In this document: piece after piece, positions 29,848-39,458 of the stretch
How the letters are laid out: every line of letters starts with the position of its first letter
Numbering within the stretch: position 1 is the first letter of the stretch
From: Micromonospora sp. NBC_01813
GTDB lineage: Bacteria > Actinomycetota > Actinomycetes > Mycobacteriales > Micromonosporaceae
Reading direction: 5' to 3'
Assembly: GCF_035917335.1 (NCBI RefSeq)
Contig: NZ_CP109067.1
Location: 1,924,501-1,988,500 of the forward strand
Length of the DNA stretch: 64,000 bases
Notes under the pieces: model-generated
The model's database searches: none
Told to the model about the DNA's origin: nothing
What the model saw: only the letters and a program-made list of their open reading frames with translations
Position numbers and translations under genes: made by a program

Positions 29848-31128
29848 GTGGAGCCGGACACTGTGGCTGCGACGTCCGGGGCCGCGCCGCCGCCCGGGCC
29901 CGGGTCGGACCGCGCTGTGCCGTCGGTGCGGCGGTGGCGGGTCGCGGCGCAGGTCCTGCCGGTGATGGCACCGGCGTTCGTGGCGCGCCTACCGGTGGGC
30001 ATGTACTCCATCGCGCTCCTGCTGCTGCTGAGCGAAGGCACCGGCTCGTACGCGATCGCGGGCACGGCGACGGCCGGATACTGGGCGGCGACCGGGGTGG
30101 GTGCTCCGATCGCTGGCCGACTCGCCGACCGACGGGGCGCGGTCGTCGTGCTCGCCGTGCTCGCCGCGGTGCACGCGGTGGCCCTGGTGGCGCTGGTGCT
30201 CCTGGTCCGCGGGGTGTCCCCGGGTGCGGCGTCGGGTGCGACGATAACCGCGGCCGTTGCGATGGCCGCCCTGGCGGGGTTGACCCAGCCGCCGGTCGCC
30301 GCCGTCGTCCGGGCGCACTGGTCGCGCCGGTTCGGCGGCGACGAGGCGGCGCTGCGCACCGCGCTGGCCGTGGAGGCCGTCGTCGGGGAGACCGTGTTCA
30401 TCGCCGGGCCGCTGCTCGTCGCGGTCGTCGGTGTCGTGGGAGGTCCACCGGTGGCGATGCTGGCCGGGGCGGCGATGACCGCCGCCGGCACCTGGTGGCT
30501 GGTCACCGCGACCGCCGTCCGCCACGCCCCCGCCATCACCCCGCCTCCGGGCACCCGGTGGGCCGCGCTCGCGGTGCCCGGGCTGCGGGTCCTCACCGTG
30601 GCGCAGACCCTGCTGTTCGCGGGATTCGCGTGCGTAGAGGTCGGTGTCCTGGCGACCGCCGGTGAACGCGGTGCCGGTTGGGCGGCCGGTGTGCTGCTGG
30701 CGGTGTGGGCAGCGGCGAGTGTCGTCGGCGCGCTGCTCTGGGCGGCGCGCGACTGGCCGGGACCGGCGCCCTGGCAGCTGGTGGCTCTGCTCACGGTCGG
30801 TGCCGTCGGCACGGCCACGATCACTCTGCCGACGTCGTGGCCGGCGATCGGCGCCGCGCTGGTGCTGTCCGGGCTGTGCATCGCGCCGGCGGGGATCGTC
30901 ATCCAGACCGTGTTGACGCAGGTGACCGACCCGGCGCGACGCACCGAGTCGTTCGCGTGGCTGACCACAGCCGCGGTGCTCGGCTCGTCGATCGCCACGA
31001 TGGGCGCCGGTTGGCTGGTGCAGGCGCACGGAGCGACGACCGTACTGCACACGGCTGCGGTGTGCGCCGCTACGGCCGCGGCGGTGGCGCTACTCGGCCG
31101 GCGGACGCTGCACCCCGCCGGACGCTGA
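29848..31128 (+). CDS. MFS transporter, probable RiPP exporter
   Basis: A 426-aa polytopic protein with about 12 hydrophobic segments and an MFS-type GRLADRRGAV loop after the third segment. The start is the GTG at 29848, preceded by GGGAG. It diverges from the precursor gene across 130 bp that hold the RiPP promoter, and it is the only transporter next to the YcaO locus. Export of the mature peptide or self-protection is therefore the likely job. Substrate specificity cannot be read from sequence. The opposite strand is open over the same span but is only a high-GC shadow. Confidence 0.85.
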   Translation: MEPDTVAATSGAAPPPGPGSDRAVPSVRRWRVAAQVLPVMAPAFVARLPVGMYSIALLLLLSEGTGSYAIAGTATAGYWAATGVGAPIAGRLADRRGAVVVLAVLAAVHAVALVALVLLVRGVSPGAASGATITAAVAMAALAGLTQPPVAAVVRAHWSRRFGGDEAALRTALAVEAVVGETVFIAGPLLVAVVGVVGGPPVAMLAGAAMTAAGTWWLVTATAVRHAPAITPPPGTRWAALAVPGLRVLTVAQTLLFAGFACVEVGVLATAGERGAGWAAGVLLAVWAAASVVGALLWAARDWPGPAPWQLVALLTVGAVGTATITLPTSWPAIGAALVLSGLCIAPAGIVIQTVLTQVTDPARRTESFAWLTTAAVLGSSIATMGAGWLVQAHGATTVLHTAAVCAATAAAVALLGRRTLHPAGR

Positions 31129-31231
31129 CCGCCGGACCCCGTATGCACCGCTTCGACGCTGCCGGCACCGGATCCACCGCTGTTGTCGCGACCGGGGGCC
31201 AGATCGACCGCTGCGACGACCGGGCGACAGG

Positions 31232-32974
31232 TCAGCCCCGCGTCGACAGACGCCAGCGGCCGGCGCGTTCGTGGGCGGTCCACAACGCACGGTACGTGGC
31301 GCTGGTCGCCAGCACCTGATCGTGCGTGCCGGTGCAGGTGACCCGGCCGCCGGCAAGGACCACGACCTGGTCGGCGTACGGCGCGATCGCCAGGCGGTGG
31401 GTGACGACGACCACCGCCGTCCCCTCGTCGCGCAGCCGGGTCAGCGTGTCGATGACCTGCTGCTCGTGGCCGGTGTCCAACGCCGCGACGGGCTCGTCGA
31501 GCAGCAGCAACGGGGCGTCACTCAGCAGCGCCCGGGCCAGGGCCACCCGCTGCCGTTCGCCTCCGGACAACCGGTTGCCCAGCTCGCCTACCTCGGCGTC
31601 GTAGCCACCGGGCAGTTCGTCGACGACGTGCTGGCAGGCGGCGGCCCGGGCAGCGGCTTCCACCTGGGCGAACGCGGCGTCCGGACGCCCGGCGAGGATG
31701 TTGTCCAGCACGGAGCCGGAGAACAGGCATGGACGCTGCGGCACGAACGCGACCGTCGCGGGCGTGCGCACCTGCCCCATGGTAGGACGCCACAGCCGGG
31801 CAGCGAGATGCAGCAGCGATGTCTTACCCGCCCCGGACGTGCCCACCACCACGGTGAGCGTTGCGGGCGGGCACGTCAGCGACACATGGTCGAGTGCCGG
31901 CGGTCGTCCGTCGCCGTAGGAGAAGGTGACGCCGTCCAGGATCAAGCCGTCGCCTGCCTCCTCCGGCGGCGTCGGACCCGCAACGGCGACGTGCTCGTCG
32001 TAGAAGCGTCGCACCCGCGCCACCGAAGCGGCCGTACGCGGCAGACTGTCGAGCCGACCCGCCAGCTCCCCGATCGGCTGGGCGACCCGCAGGGCGAGCA
32101 CCAGCGCCGCGGCCACCCGGGCGCCGTCGGCACCGGGAGCGCCCGCGACGGCCACCGCGGCCGCCCCGGTCAGGGCCGCGACGACCAGGAGGTCCACCAG
32201 CAGGACGAAGGCGGCGTAGGCGGGGACGACCCGGCGCAGGATGCGGGTGTTGACGTCGCGGTAGGCGGCCACCGCCCGCCCGAGGGCGTTGCCGCGCTGC
32301 TCGACCAGCCCGAAGGCGCGGATGACCTCGATGCCGTCGACGTGTTCGACCACCGCCTTGTCCAGGTCCGCACGGCTGTCCCGGTGTTCGGTGGCGAAGC
32401 GGGCGTAGCGGCCCTGCGCCCACCGGTAGACGGGCGCCCCGGCGGCCTGGACCACCACCAGCGAAGCGGCCACCACCGGTTCCACGACGAACAACGCCAC
32501 GAGTGCGGTGACCGGCGTCATGGTCAGCCGCACCAGCTCCGGCAGCGTCCAACCTAAATAGTTCTCCACCACCCGGATGTCACTGCCGAGGACCGTGCCG
32601 GCGTCGTCGCCGGCGAGCAGTCCACGCTGGCCCGGCCACGGCCCGACCAGCCCACGCACCCCGGCGGCACGCAGCCCGGCGCCCGTGTCGTAGCACGCGG
32701 TCCACGTCACCCGAGCGGCCGCGTACGCGGTCGCCGACTGCAGACCAACCAGCAGCAGACAGCCCGCGGCGTAACCGGCCACCCGGGCACCGTCCAGGAC
32801 GCCGGAGGACAGGTCGACCAACGCCAGGACCGCCAGGATCGCCGGCCCGCACGCGAGCACACCTTCAAGCGCACGCAACACCAGCCCGGCGAGCAGACGA
32901 GAGCGTCCCGGCCCGGCCAGGAACAGCGCGTCGCGGGCGACGGTATGCAGCCGGGGCGCCGTCACGACTGCCAC
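31232..32974 (-). CDS. ABC half-transporter (permease-ATPase), second of a pair
   Basis: A 580-aa fusion: six membrane segments (about 1-310), then an ATPase with Walker A GTSGAGKTS, signature LSGGERQR and Walker B LLLLDEPVAALD. It overlaps the first half-transporter by 13 bp, so the two should form a heterodimer. Pairs of this type next to FecCD siderophore genes resemble IrtAB and YbtPQ, exporter-fold proteins that import ferric siderophores; export is the alternative. It closes the operon. The 103 bp after it, up to the convergent MFS gene, hold no clear terminator. Confidence 0.9.
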   Translation of the reverse strand: MAVVTAPRLHTVARDALFLAGPGRSRLLAGLVLRALEGVLACGPAILAVLALVDLSSGVLDGARVAGYAAGCLLLVGLQSATAYAAARVTWTACYDTGAGLRAAGVRGLVGPWPGQRGLLAGDDAGTVLGSDIRVVENYLGWTLPELVRLTMTPVTALVALFVVEPVVAASLVVVQAAGAPVYRWAQGRYARFATEHRDSRADLDKAVVEHVDGIEVIRAFGLVEQRGNALGRAVAAYRDVNTRILRRVVPAYAAFVLLVDLLVVAALTGAAAVAVAGAPGADGARVAAALVLALRVAQPIGELAGRLDSLPRTAASVARVRRFYDEHVAVAGPTPPEEAGDGLILDGVTFSYGDGRPPALDHVSLTCPPATLTVVVGTSGAGKTSLLHLAARLWRPTMGQVRTPATVAFVPQRPCLFSGSVLDNILAGRPDAAFAQVEAAARAAACQHVVDELPGGYDAEVGELGNRLSGGERQRVALARALLSDAPLLLLDEPVAALDTGHEQQVIDTLTRLRDEGTAVVVVTHRLAIAPYADQVVVLAGGRVTCTGTHDQVLATSATYRALWTAHERAGRWRLSTRG

Positions 32975-34821
32975 AACCTGGCGTACCGGCCACCGGCGGC
33001 GACCAGGTCGGCGTGCCGGCCCTGCTCGACCAGCCGGCCGCCGTCGAGCACGGCGATGGTGTCGGCTCCGGCCACCGTCCGTAGCCGATGGGCGACCACC
33101 AGGAGGGTACGTCCGACGGCGAGGTTCGTCAGCGCGTCCTGCACCAGGGTCGCGTTGTCCGGGTCCACGTGAGCGGTTGCCTCGTCCAGGATGACCACCG
33201 GGGCGTCGTGCAGCACCGCCCGGGCGATCGCCAACCGCTGCCGCTCCCCTGCCGACAAACGGGAGCCGCGCTCACCCAGCGGCGTGTCCAGTCCGTCCGG
33301 CAGCCGGTCGACGACCTCCTCGAGGCGGGCGGCCCGCAGTGCGTCCCGCAGCTGGTCCGTCGTCGCGTCCGCACGCCCGACCCGCAGGTTGGCGGCGACG
33401 GTGTCGTCGAAGAGAAAGACGTCCTGGAAGACGAACGTCACCAGCTGACGCAGCCGGTGGGCCGGAAGGTCGCGTACGTCCACGCCGTCGATGAGCACCG
33501 CGCCGGTCTGCGGATCGAAGAACCGGCCCGCCAGTCGAACCAGCGTCGTCTTGCCCGCCCCCGAGGCGCCCACCAGCGCGGTCAGGGAACCCAGCGCGCA
33601 GATCAGCGTCACTCCGTCGACGGCCGGCCGGCTCGTGCCCGGGTAGCTGAACGTGACGTCGCGCAACTCCAGCAGCCCACGCCCGGCGCCCCCACCGTCG
33701 GCTGCCGCGGTGTCCCCGGCGGTGTGTGCCGGCGTGTCCCTGACGGGGTCGACGGTTGTCGTCGGGCGGGGCGGTGGCAGGCTCGCGGCGTCGAGCAGTT
33801 CCTGCAATCCGTTGGCGGCGCTGGTCAGCAGGGCGAGGCGCATCGAGTGGTGGTAGAACCGCAGCAGCGGCGCGCTGTACCCGCCGCCGACGACCAGGAC
33901 GACGACCAGCTGGGCGGGCGTCACCGCGCCGAGGTCCAACCGCCACAGCCCCAACGGCAGCAGGACCGCCAGCGGGGCGGCCAGCAGGACCGCGAACGCC
34001 GTTCCCGCCGGCAGGAACGCCGCCGCCCAGTCGCGTTCACGCGCCGCGTACGCCGCAGCGCAGTCACACGACCGACCCACCGGCCCACGGCGGTGCGCCC
34101 CGGGCAGCAGATGCAGCACCGGCAGACCGCGCAGCACCTCCAGCACGGCACCGCTCCACGCCGACCAGGCAGCGTGGGTACGCGCCTGCATCACGTCGGC
34201 ACCACGCAGCGCCCGGGTCAACGCGGCGAACGCCAGCAGCACCACCACGACCGCCGCCAGCGCCAGAGACGGATCCACGGTGACCAGCCACACGGTAACC
34301 GCGACCCACACCACCGCCGCCGAGACCATCTCGGGCACTCCGTGCGCGACGAAGACCTCCAACTCCTCCACATCATCGGTGAGCAGCGCCCGCATCTGTC
34401 CAGCGCGCGGCCCGGTGACCCGGCCGAGCGGCACCTGGTGCAGCCGGTCCACCAGGCGGCCGCGCAGCCGCACCGACAGCACGTCGAACGCGACGTCATG
34501 GCTGACCGCCAACCCCCACGCCCACAGCGCCGAGCGCGCCACCGAGATCACCAGAGCCAACGCCGTCCAGCGCGCGATGTCGGCGCCGCTCGCGGCACCG
34601 TCGAGTAACATTCCACCGACGTGCGCGAGCACGACGTAGACAGCGACCTCACCTGCCGTGGCCACCACGGTGAGCGCCACCGCACCGGCCAGCCGCCGCC
34701 GACCGGGCCGGGCGAAGCCCAGCATCAGGCCGACACCTCGCCACAACGACACCGTGCCCACACCGCCGGGGTCCGGGCCGGCAACCGCGGCACCCGCGGC
34801 ATCGCCCACCTGACCGCTCAT
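32962..34821 (-). CDS. ABC half-transporter (permease-ATPase), first of a pair
   Basis: A 619-aa fusion: membrane domain (about 40-330), a Thr/Ala/Gly-rich linker, then an ATPase with Walker A GASGAGKTT, a modified signature LSAGERQR and Walker B VVILDEATAHVD. Its partner keeps the standard LSGGE, so the two nucleotide sites are slightly asymmetric. The start overlaps the FecE-type gene by 4 bp. Together with the binding lipoprotein and FecCD permease it suggests a two-route or two-step metallophore uptake system like IrtAB or YbtPQ (context-based inference). Confidence 0.9.
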   Translation of the reverse strand: MSGQVGDAAGAAVAGPDPGGVGTVSLWRGVGLMLGFARPGRRRLAGAVALTVVATAGEVAVYVVLAHVGGMLLDGAASGADIARWTALALVISVARSALWAWGLAVSHDVAFDVLSVRLRGRLVDRLHQVPLGRVTGPRAGQMRALLTDDVEELEVFVAHGVPEMVSAAVVWVAVTVWLVTVDPSLALAAVVVVLLAFAALTRALRGADVMQARTHAAWSAWSGAVLEVLRGLPVLHLLPGAHRRGPVGRSCDCAAAYAARERDWAAAFLPAGTAFAVLLAAPLAVLLPLGLWRLDLGAVTPAQLVVVLVVGGGYSAPLLRFYHHSMRLALLTSAANGLQELLDAASLPPPRPTTTVDPVRDTPAHTAGDTAAADGGGAGRGLLELRDVTFSYPGTSRPAVDGVTLICALGSLTALVGASGAGKTTLVRLAGRFFDPQTGAVLIDGVDVRDLPAHRLRQLVTFVFQDVFLFDDTVAANLRVGRADATTDQLRDALRAARLEEVVDRLPDGLDTPLGERGSRLSAGERQRLAIARAVLHDAPVVILDEATAHVDPDNATLVQDALTNLAVGRTLLVVAHRLRTVAGADTIAVLDGGRLVEQGRHADLVAAGGRYARLWQS

Positions 34822-35606
34822 GCTTGCGGGTCCCCGTCAGCGTCCCACAGGAACAGGTGCGCCCGGCCGGTGACCGGATGACTGGTCAATCGCGACCGCA
34901 CCCCGAAAACCCGGGCCACCAGCTCCGGCCGCAGGACCTCCTCCGCCGGTCCGACGGCGACGACGCTGCCGCGGTCGAGCAGGACGATCCGGTCGGCGTA
35001 GGCGGCGGCCAGGTTGAGATCGTGCAGCGCGGCCAGGGTGGTGACTCGCCGCGAACGCACCAGCCGCAGGGTCTGCAACTGGTGCGCGACGTCCAGATGG
35101 TTGGTCGGCTCGTCCAACACCAGCACTCCCGTCCGTTGCGCCAGCACCCGCGCCAGCAGCACCCGCTGCCGCTCGCCGCCGGACAGGTGCGAAAACCGAC
35201 GGCCCGCCAGATGCTCCACCCCGGCCGACGCCATCGCCTCCCGCACCACCGCCTCGTCCTGCGCCGGCCGGCTCTGGTGCGGCAGCCGACCCAGCCGCAC
35301 CACCTCCACCACCGTCAGGTCCACATCGGTCGGGCGCTCCTGCGGCAACGCGGTCAGCAGCCGTGCCACCGCTGTCGCACCCGTGCGCCAGACATCGGCC
35401 TGCCCGGCGTGCACCGCGCCGGCCGCCGGTCGCAGCGCCCGGTACACCGCGCGCAGCAGCGAACTCTTGCCACTGCCGTTCGGCCCGACCACAGCGACCA
35501 CCTCACCGGGCTGGCACAGCACCGTCACACCGCTGACGACCGCTCGCCCGTCCAGGTGCACCCGCAGGTCCGTCACGCGCAGCGGCAACGCGTCCGTCCC
35601 GCTCAC
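34818..35606 (-). CDS. ABC transporter ATP-binding protein (FecE-type)
   Basis: A 262-aa ATPase of the siderophore/cobalamin class: Walker A GPNGSGKSS, signature LSGGERQR, Walker B VLVLDEPTNHLD, H-loop ALHDLNLA and the typical C-terminal FGVR..SHPVTGR. It overlaps both neighbours by 4 bp and powers the FecCD permease encoded just upstream. It is a paralogue of the ATPase at 21937-22764. Confidence 0.93.
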   Translation of the reverse strand: MSGTDALPLRVTDLRVHLDGRAVVSGVTVLCQPGEVVAVVGPNGSGKSSLLRAVYRALRPAAGAVHAGQADVWRTGATAVARLLTALPQERPTDVDLTVVEVVRLGRLPHQSRPAQDEAVVREAMASAGVEHLAGRRFSHLSGGERQRVLLARVLAQRTGVLVLDEPTNHLDVAHQLQTLRLVRSRRVTTLAALHDLNLAAAYADRIVLLDRGSVVAVGPAEEVLRPELVARVFGVRSRLTSHPVTGRAHLFLWDADGDPQA

Positions 35607-36712
35607 CCGGTCCTCCCCCGCCGACGTACGAGCAACGCCGCGAGCACCGGAGCGCCGACGACCCCGGTGACCACGCCGATGGGCAGCTCACGGGGTGCCA
35701 GGACGGTGCGCGCCAACAGGTCGGCGACGACGAGGAACAACGCACCCGCCAACGCCGCCGCCGGCAACAGGCGCCGGTGGGCGGCGCCGAGAACCAGTCG
35801 TACGGCGTGCGGCACCACCAGCCCCACGAACCCGATCGCACCCGACACCGCGACCGCCGTCCCAGTGAGGACGGCCGCCAGCATGGCGAACACCCCCCGC
35901 GCCACCTGTGGGCGCACGCCCAGGCTGGTCGCGGTCTCGTCGCCGAGCAGCAATGCGTCGAGCCGTTGCCCGGCCAGCACCGCGATCACCCCGATGAGCA
36001 GGGTCACCACGGCGGGCAGCGCCAGCATCGACCACCGCGCCGCCCCCACCGAGCCGGCCAGCCAGAACAACGCCGAACTCGTCTTCGCCGGGTTGTCGGC
36101 CAGCAGCAGCAGAAAGTTCACCACGGCCTGCAGGGCGTAGCCGACCGCCACCCCCGCCAACAGCAGACGGGTCACGCTGTCCGGCCCGGCGGCCCGGCCC
36201 AGCGCGGCGACCACCGCGAACGCCACGGCAGCGCCCAGCATCGCCGCCACGGACGTCGAGGTCACCCCGAAGGCCGCGGTGCCCAGCACGATCACGGCGA
36301 CGGCGCCCACCGACGCACCCTGCGACACTCCCAGCAGGTACGGATCGGCCAGCGGGTTGCGGGCGATGGCCTGTACCAGGGTGCCCGCGACCGCCAGCGC
36401 CGCCCCGACGATCATCGCCAGCAGTACGCGCGGCAACCGGAGGTTGAACACGATGTCCTCGGCCGTCGCATCCCAGGTGACCTCGCCCCACGCGGTGAGC
36501 CGGAAGGCCAGGATGGACGCGACGGTGTCCAGCGGCACCGGCACCTGCCCCGACCCGACCGACGCCAGACCCGCCGCGACCAGGGCCGCTGCCAGCACCG
36601 CGCACGCTGCCACACCGCGTCCGACGCCGGGCCCGGCACCCGCGCGGTCGGGGGCGTCGCCGGGGCCGGCCGGACCGGTGTCCAGTGGTGACGGCGAGGC
36701 GGCCGCCGTCAC
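35603..36712 (-). CDS. FecCD-family ABC permease
   Basis: A 369-aa permease with nine to ten membrane segments and the family motifs RNPLADPYLLGVSQGASVGA and GFVGLVVPHAVRLVLG. It follows the binding lipoprotein gene by 21 bp and is coupled to the ATPase by 4 bp. The N-terminal 35 residues are hydrophilic and Pro/Gly-rich, so a later start is possible. It imports a metal chelate (siderophore class); the exact ligand is not visible. Confidence 0.92.
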   Translation of the reverse strand: MTAAASPSPLDTGPAGPGDAPDRAGAGPGVGRGVAACAVLAAALVAAGLASVGSGQVPVPLDTVASILAFRLTAWGEVTWDATAEDIVFNLRLPRVLLAMIVGAALAVAGTLVQAIARNPLADPYLLGVSQGASVGAVAVIVLGTAAFGVTSTSVAAMLGAAVAFAVVAALGRAAGPDSVTRLLLAGVAVGYALQAVVNFLLLLADNPAKTSSALFWLAGSVGAARWSMLALPAVVTLLIGVIAVLAGQRLDALLLGDETATSLGVRPQVARGVFAMLAAVLTGTAVAVSGAIGFVGLVVPHAVRLVLGAAHRRLLPAAALAGALFLVVADLLARTVLAPRELPIGVVTGVVGAPVLAALLVRRRGRTG

Positions 36713-36733
36713 CGGGACCGCCCGTCCACGCCG

Positions 36734-37795
36734 CTACCGGAACGCATCCGGGTGCAGCTGACGCGCCAACTCGGCCACCCCATCCGCGTTGCGTACGCTG
36801 CCCGCGCCCACCAGCCAGTAGTCCAAAGTGGCGAACCGTTCCTCACGCACCGCCCGCATCGAACGCGTCGCCGGATTGGTCGCCAGCGCCTCGCGGCCGG
36901 CGGCGAAGGCCTCCTGACGTTCCTGCTCGCCGCCGTAGCCGTAGCTCAGCAGCAGGATCACGTCAGGGTCGCGCCGGGGGATCTCCTCCCAGGTCGTCGC
37001 CGCGAAGCTGTCGTCCAGGTCACCGAAGACATTGCGCCCGCCGGCCAGCTCGATCACCGCATTGACCGTGTGCCGGTTACCCAACGCCGATCCAGGGCTG
37101 GTCTCCTGGGCCTCCTCGACCGTGTACGCCCACACCGTCGGCCGGTCGGCGTCGGCCACCCTCGACTGCACGTCGGCCACCGTCGCTCGCATGTCGGTGA
37201 CCAGTTCCTGCGCCCGCTGCGGCACGCCCATCAACCGCCCGACGTTGTCCAGGTCGCGGTACACCAGGTCGAGCGTGGTCTGTGCAGCGGCCACGGGTGC
37301 GCAGTCAGTCGAGAACGCCAGGTACGACGCGATGCCACGCTCGGCCAGATCCGCCTGGGAAGCCGCGCCGGAAGCCTCGAACGTCGAGGTGAAGTCGCTG
37401 ATCACCAGATCCGGCCGCTCGGCCAACAGCACCTCGCGGCTCACCGGATCGTAGCTGCCCGGCACGTACGGGCCGGTCAGGCTGCGCACCTGCTCCCCGG
37501 CCGCCTGGAACTGCGGCGGAAACGTCCCCGGCCGCACCGACTCCCCGGAGCCCACGACGGCGTCCTCGACACCCAGCCAGAACAGGTACTCCAGCATCGT
37601 CGCGCTCAACGGCACCACGCGCTCCGGCTTCTGCGCAACGGTCACATCCTTGCCGTCGCACTCCTGCACCGTCACCGGGTAGCCCTCACCCGGGGCACTC
37701 GCTTGCGGATCCGGCGACCGGGTCGCCTCGCCACACGCCGCCACCGTCATGGCGACCGCCACGGCCGCCACCGGAACCCGCCACCTGTTGTTCAT
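36734..37795 (-). CDS. ABC transporter substrate-binding lipoprotein (siderophore class)
   Basis: A 353-aa lipoprotein with signal peptide and lipobox TVAAC (Cys21). The class III binding fold is clear (PERVVPLSATMLEYLFWLG; ERPDLVISDFTSTFEA; RRDPDVILLLSYG). It resembles the lipoprotein at 19897-20964, including the C-terminal ARQLHPDAF. It is the first gene of the second uptake operon and faces a Fur-family gene across a short region with a palindrome, so metal-dependent repression is likely. Confidence 0.9.
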   Translation of the reverse strand: MNNRWRVPVAAVAVAMTVAACGEATRSPDPQASAPGEGYPVTVQECDGKDVTVAQKPERVVPLSATMLEYLFWLGVEDAVVGSGESVRPGTFPPQFQAAGEQVRSLTGPYVPGSYDPVSREVLLAERPDLVISDFTSTFEASGAASQADLAERGIASYLAFSTDCAPVAAAQTTLDLVYRDLDNVGRLMGVPQRAQELVTDMRATVADVQSRVADADRPTVWAYTVEEAQETSPGSALGNRHTVNAVIELAGGRNVFGDLDDSFAATTWEEIPRRDPDVILLLSYGYGGEQERQEAFAAGREALATNPATRSMRAVREERFATLDYWLVGAGSVRNADGVAELARQLHPDAFR

Positions 37796-37825
37796 CCCGA
37801 ACCGTCGATCCCTTCGGACGCCCTT

Positions 37826-37844
37826 ACTGCGATGGGGTCACAGT
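37826..37844. promoter_or_regulatory. Candidate Fur-family operator
   Basis: ACTGCGA TGGGG TCACAGT is an inverted repeat with six of seven pairs matching, in the gap between the divergent binding lipoprotein (start 37795) and the Fur-family gene (start about 37951). Its size and position suit a Fur/Zur-type dimer controlling both directions. It does not look like the textbook A/T-rich Fur box, so a different specificity is expected. Confidence 0.5.
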
Positions 37845-37950
37845 ATGCCGGGCCCGGCGGTCCGTGACGATCGAGGCCTCTCCGCCGCCTCCGGCGCCGT
37901 CGGTGGCCCGGCCTGCGCCGCTGGTGACGGCGTTCGGCGATGATTGGCCG

Positions 37951-38415
37951 ATGACCAGGATTTCCAGCGTGACGGCGGCCGACCCTGGCGACGTCGTCGC
38001 GGAGATAACCGCCGCGCTGCACGCGAGGGGCGAGCGGATGACCACGCCCCGTCGCACGGTCGTCGAAGTGCTGGCACGGAAGCCGGGCCACCTGACGGCG
38101 GAGCAGGTCGTCGCCGTCACAGCCTCACCCGTACATCGTGCGAGCGTCTACCGCACCCTCGACGCCCTCTGCGACCTCGGCGTGGTCCAGCACATCCACG
38201 TCGGGCACGGCGCGACCGCGTACCATCTCGTCGACCCCAGTGGGCCACACCCGCACGGCCAGTGCCGTCACTGTGGCCACATCTACGATCTCCCCCGGCG
38301 CATACTCGACGCAGCGACCCGCCGGCTCCACCGCGACATCGGCTTCCGACTCGACGCCCACCACGTCGCGCTGTCCGGAGTCTGCGCCAGCTGCGCGACG
38401 ACCGACATCGACTGA
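37951..38415 (+). CDS. Fur/Zur-family metal-responsive repressor
   Basis: About 154 aa from the ATG at 37951; a GTG at 37864 would add 29 Pro/Ala-rich residues. The winged helix is typical (RGERMTTPRRTVVEVL; HLTAEQVVA; ASVYRTLDALCDLGVVQHIH). The dimer domain has two CxxC pairs (CRHC and CASC) for structural zinc and several His residues (PHPHGQ, DAHH) for the sensing metal. Family members repress iron, zinc or other metal uptake genes when metal-bound. Divergence from a siderophore-type operon points to iron or zinc. The metal cannot be fixed from sequence. Confidence 0.9.
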   Translation: MTRISSVTAADPGDVVAEITAALHARGERMTTPRRTVVEVLARKPGHLTAEQVVAVTASPVHRASVYRTLDALCDLGVVQHIHVGHGATAYHLVDPSGPHPHGQCRHCGHIYDLPRRILDAATRRLHRDIGFRLDAHHVALSGVCASCATTDID

Positions 38416-38523
38416 GCCGGGTCCAGCTGAACCTAAACGATCGGGCGTCGCGACGTGGTCCCGCCGATCGGTACCCGGCCGCGGTGGCGTCACCCGGCCG
38501 CTGACTGCGATGGAGGTACGACG

Positions 38524-39318
38524 ATGAGCCGAATCAGACGGTCAAGGTTGGTGCGGCGGTCGGCGCTGCGGCTGGCGGCTGTCGGGTTGCTCGGTGTCCC
38601 GACAGCGGTGCTGCTGCCGGGAGGCCTCGCTGCGGCGCACGTCACTGTCGTCCCGGCGCAGGCGGTCCGCGGCGCGACGGTCCCGTTGACATTTCGAGTG
38701 CCCAACGAACGGTCCGACGCCAGCACCGTCGAGATCACGGTCCAGCTGCCGACCGATCCACCGATCACCTCCGCAGCGGTCCGCGAAACACCGGGATGGC
38801 GGGCGGAGGTGACCCGGGCTGCGGCGGCGGGCGGGTCGGATCAGCCGGCCGTGACGACGGTGACCTGGCGGGCGTTGTCCGCCGAAGCCGCGATCGACGG
38901 CGACCAGTTCCAGGACTTCGTGGTGATGCTCGGGCCGGTGCCCGACACCGAGCGGGTCGTGTTCCAGGCCCGGCAGACGTACTCCGACCAGCAGGTCGTC
39001 GTATGGGATGAGCCGCCAACGTCGGACGGAGCAGAGCCGGCCCGGCCGGCACCGGTGCTGTGGCCGGTCGACGCGGGCGACGAGACCCTGGTGGAGGGCC
39101 ACGCTCACGGCGGCCCGGCGGGCTCGGTCCGGTCGACGGGCGGCGCGATGTCAGGCGCGGCGCTCGGTGTCGCAGTCGCCGCGTTGGTGGTCGCCGTGGC
39201 GGCGCTGCTGCTCGCGTTGGCGCAGCGGACGCGGCCGGCGCGGCCGGCGCCTACCGCGTTGCCGCCGTTGCCGGGTCGGCGCATTCCGCCGAGGCCACCG
39301 TCCGAGAACGCATCCTGA
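38524..39318 (+). CDS. YcnI/DUF1775 copper-associated secreted membrane protein
   Basis: A 264-aa protein with a signal peptide ending near LAAAH. The mature chain starts with HVTVVPAQAVRGA, the N-terminal His used for copper binding in YcnI-type (DUF1775) proteins. After the domain comes a linker, one membrane segment (about 205-232) and a short basic Pro-rich tail inside the cell. GGAGGT precedes the ATG at 38524. YcnI genes usually accompany CopC/CopD, which fits the copper genes in this part of the window. The 108 bp before it hold nothing distinct. Confidence 0.88.
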   Translation: MSRIRRSRLVRRSALRLAAVGLLGVPTAVLLPGGLAAAHVTVVPAQAVRGATVPLTFRVPNERSDASTVEITVQLPTDPPITSAAVRETPGWRAEVTRAAAAGGSDQPAVTTVTWRALSAEAAIDGDQFQDFVVMLGPVPDTERVVFQARQTYSDQQVVVWDEPPTSDGAEPARPAPVLWPVDAGDETLVEGHAHGGPAGSVRSTGGAMSGAALGVAVAALVVAVAALLLALAQRTRPARPAPTALPPLPGRRIPPRPPSENAS

Positions 39319-39458
39319 TGTAGTCGGACGGGACGGCCGCCTGGTTCCCGCGATCAACGATTGTCGCGAATGACGGATGAACGTCTGCTTCTGCTGTCCA
39401 TGGCCGAGAGACGCAGCTAGCGTGAGTGGATCGGCACGGCTCTCACCTGGAGGCGGCA

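Noticed and set aside
29571-31283. A 570-codon minus-strand frame opposite the MFS gene whose last 48 codons are the RiPP precursor
   Set aside because: Only the last 48 codons have a ribosome site and promoter; the rest is Thr/Ala/Pro-rich antisense of a clear MFS transporter.
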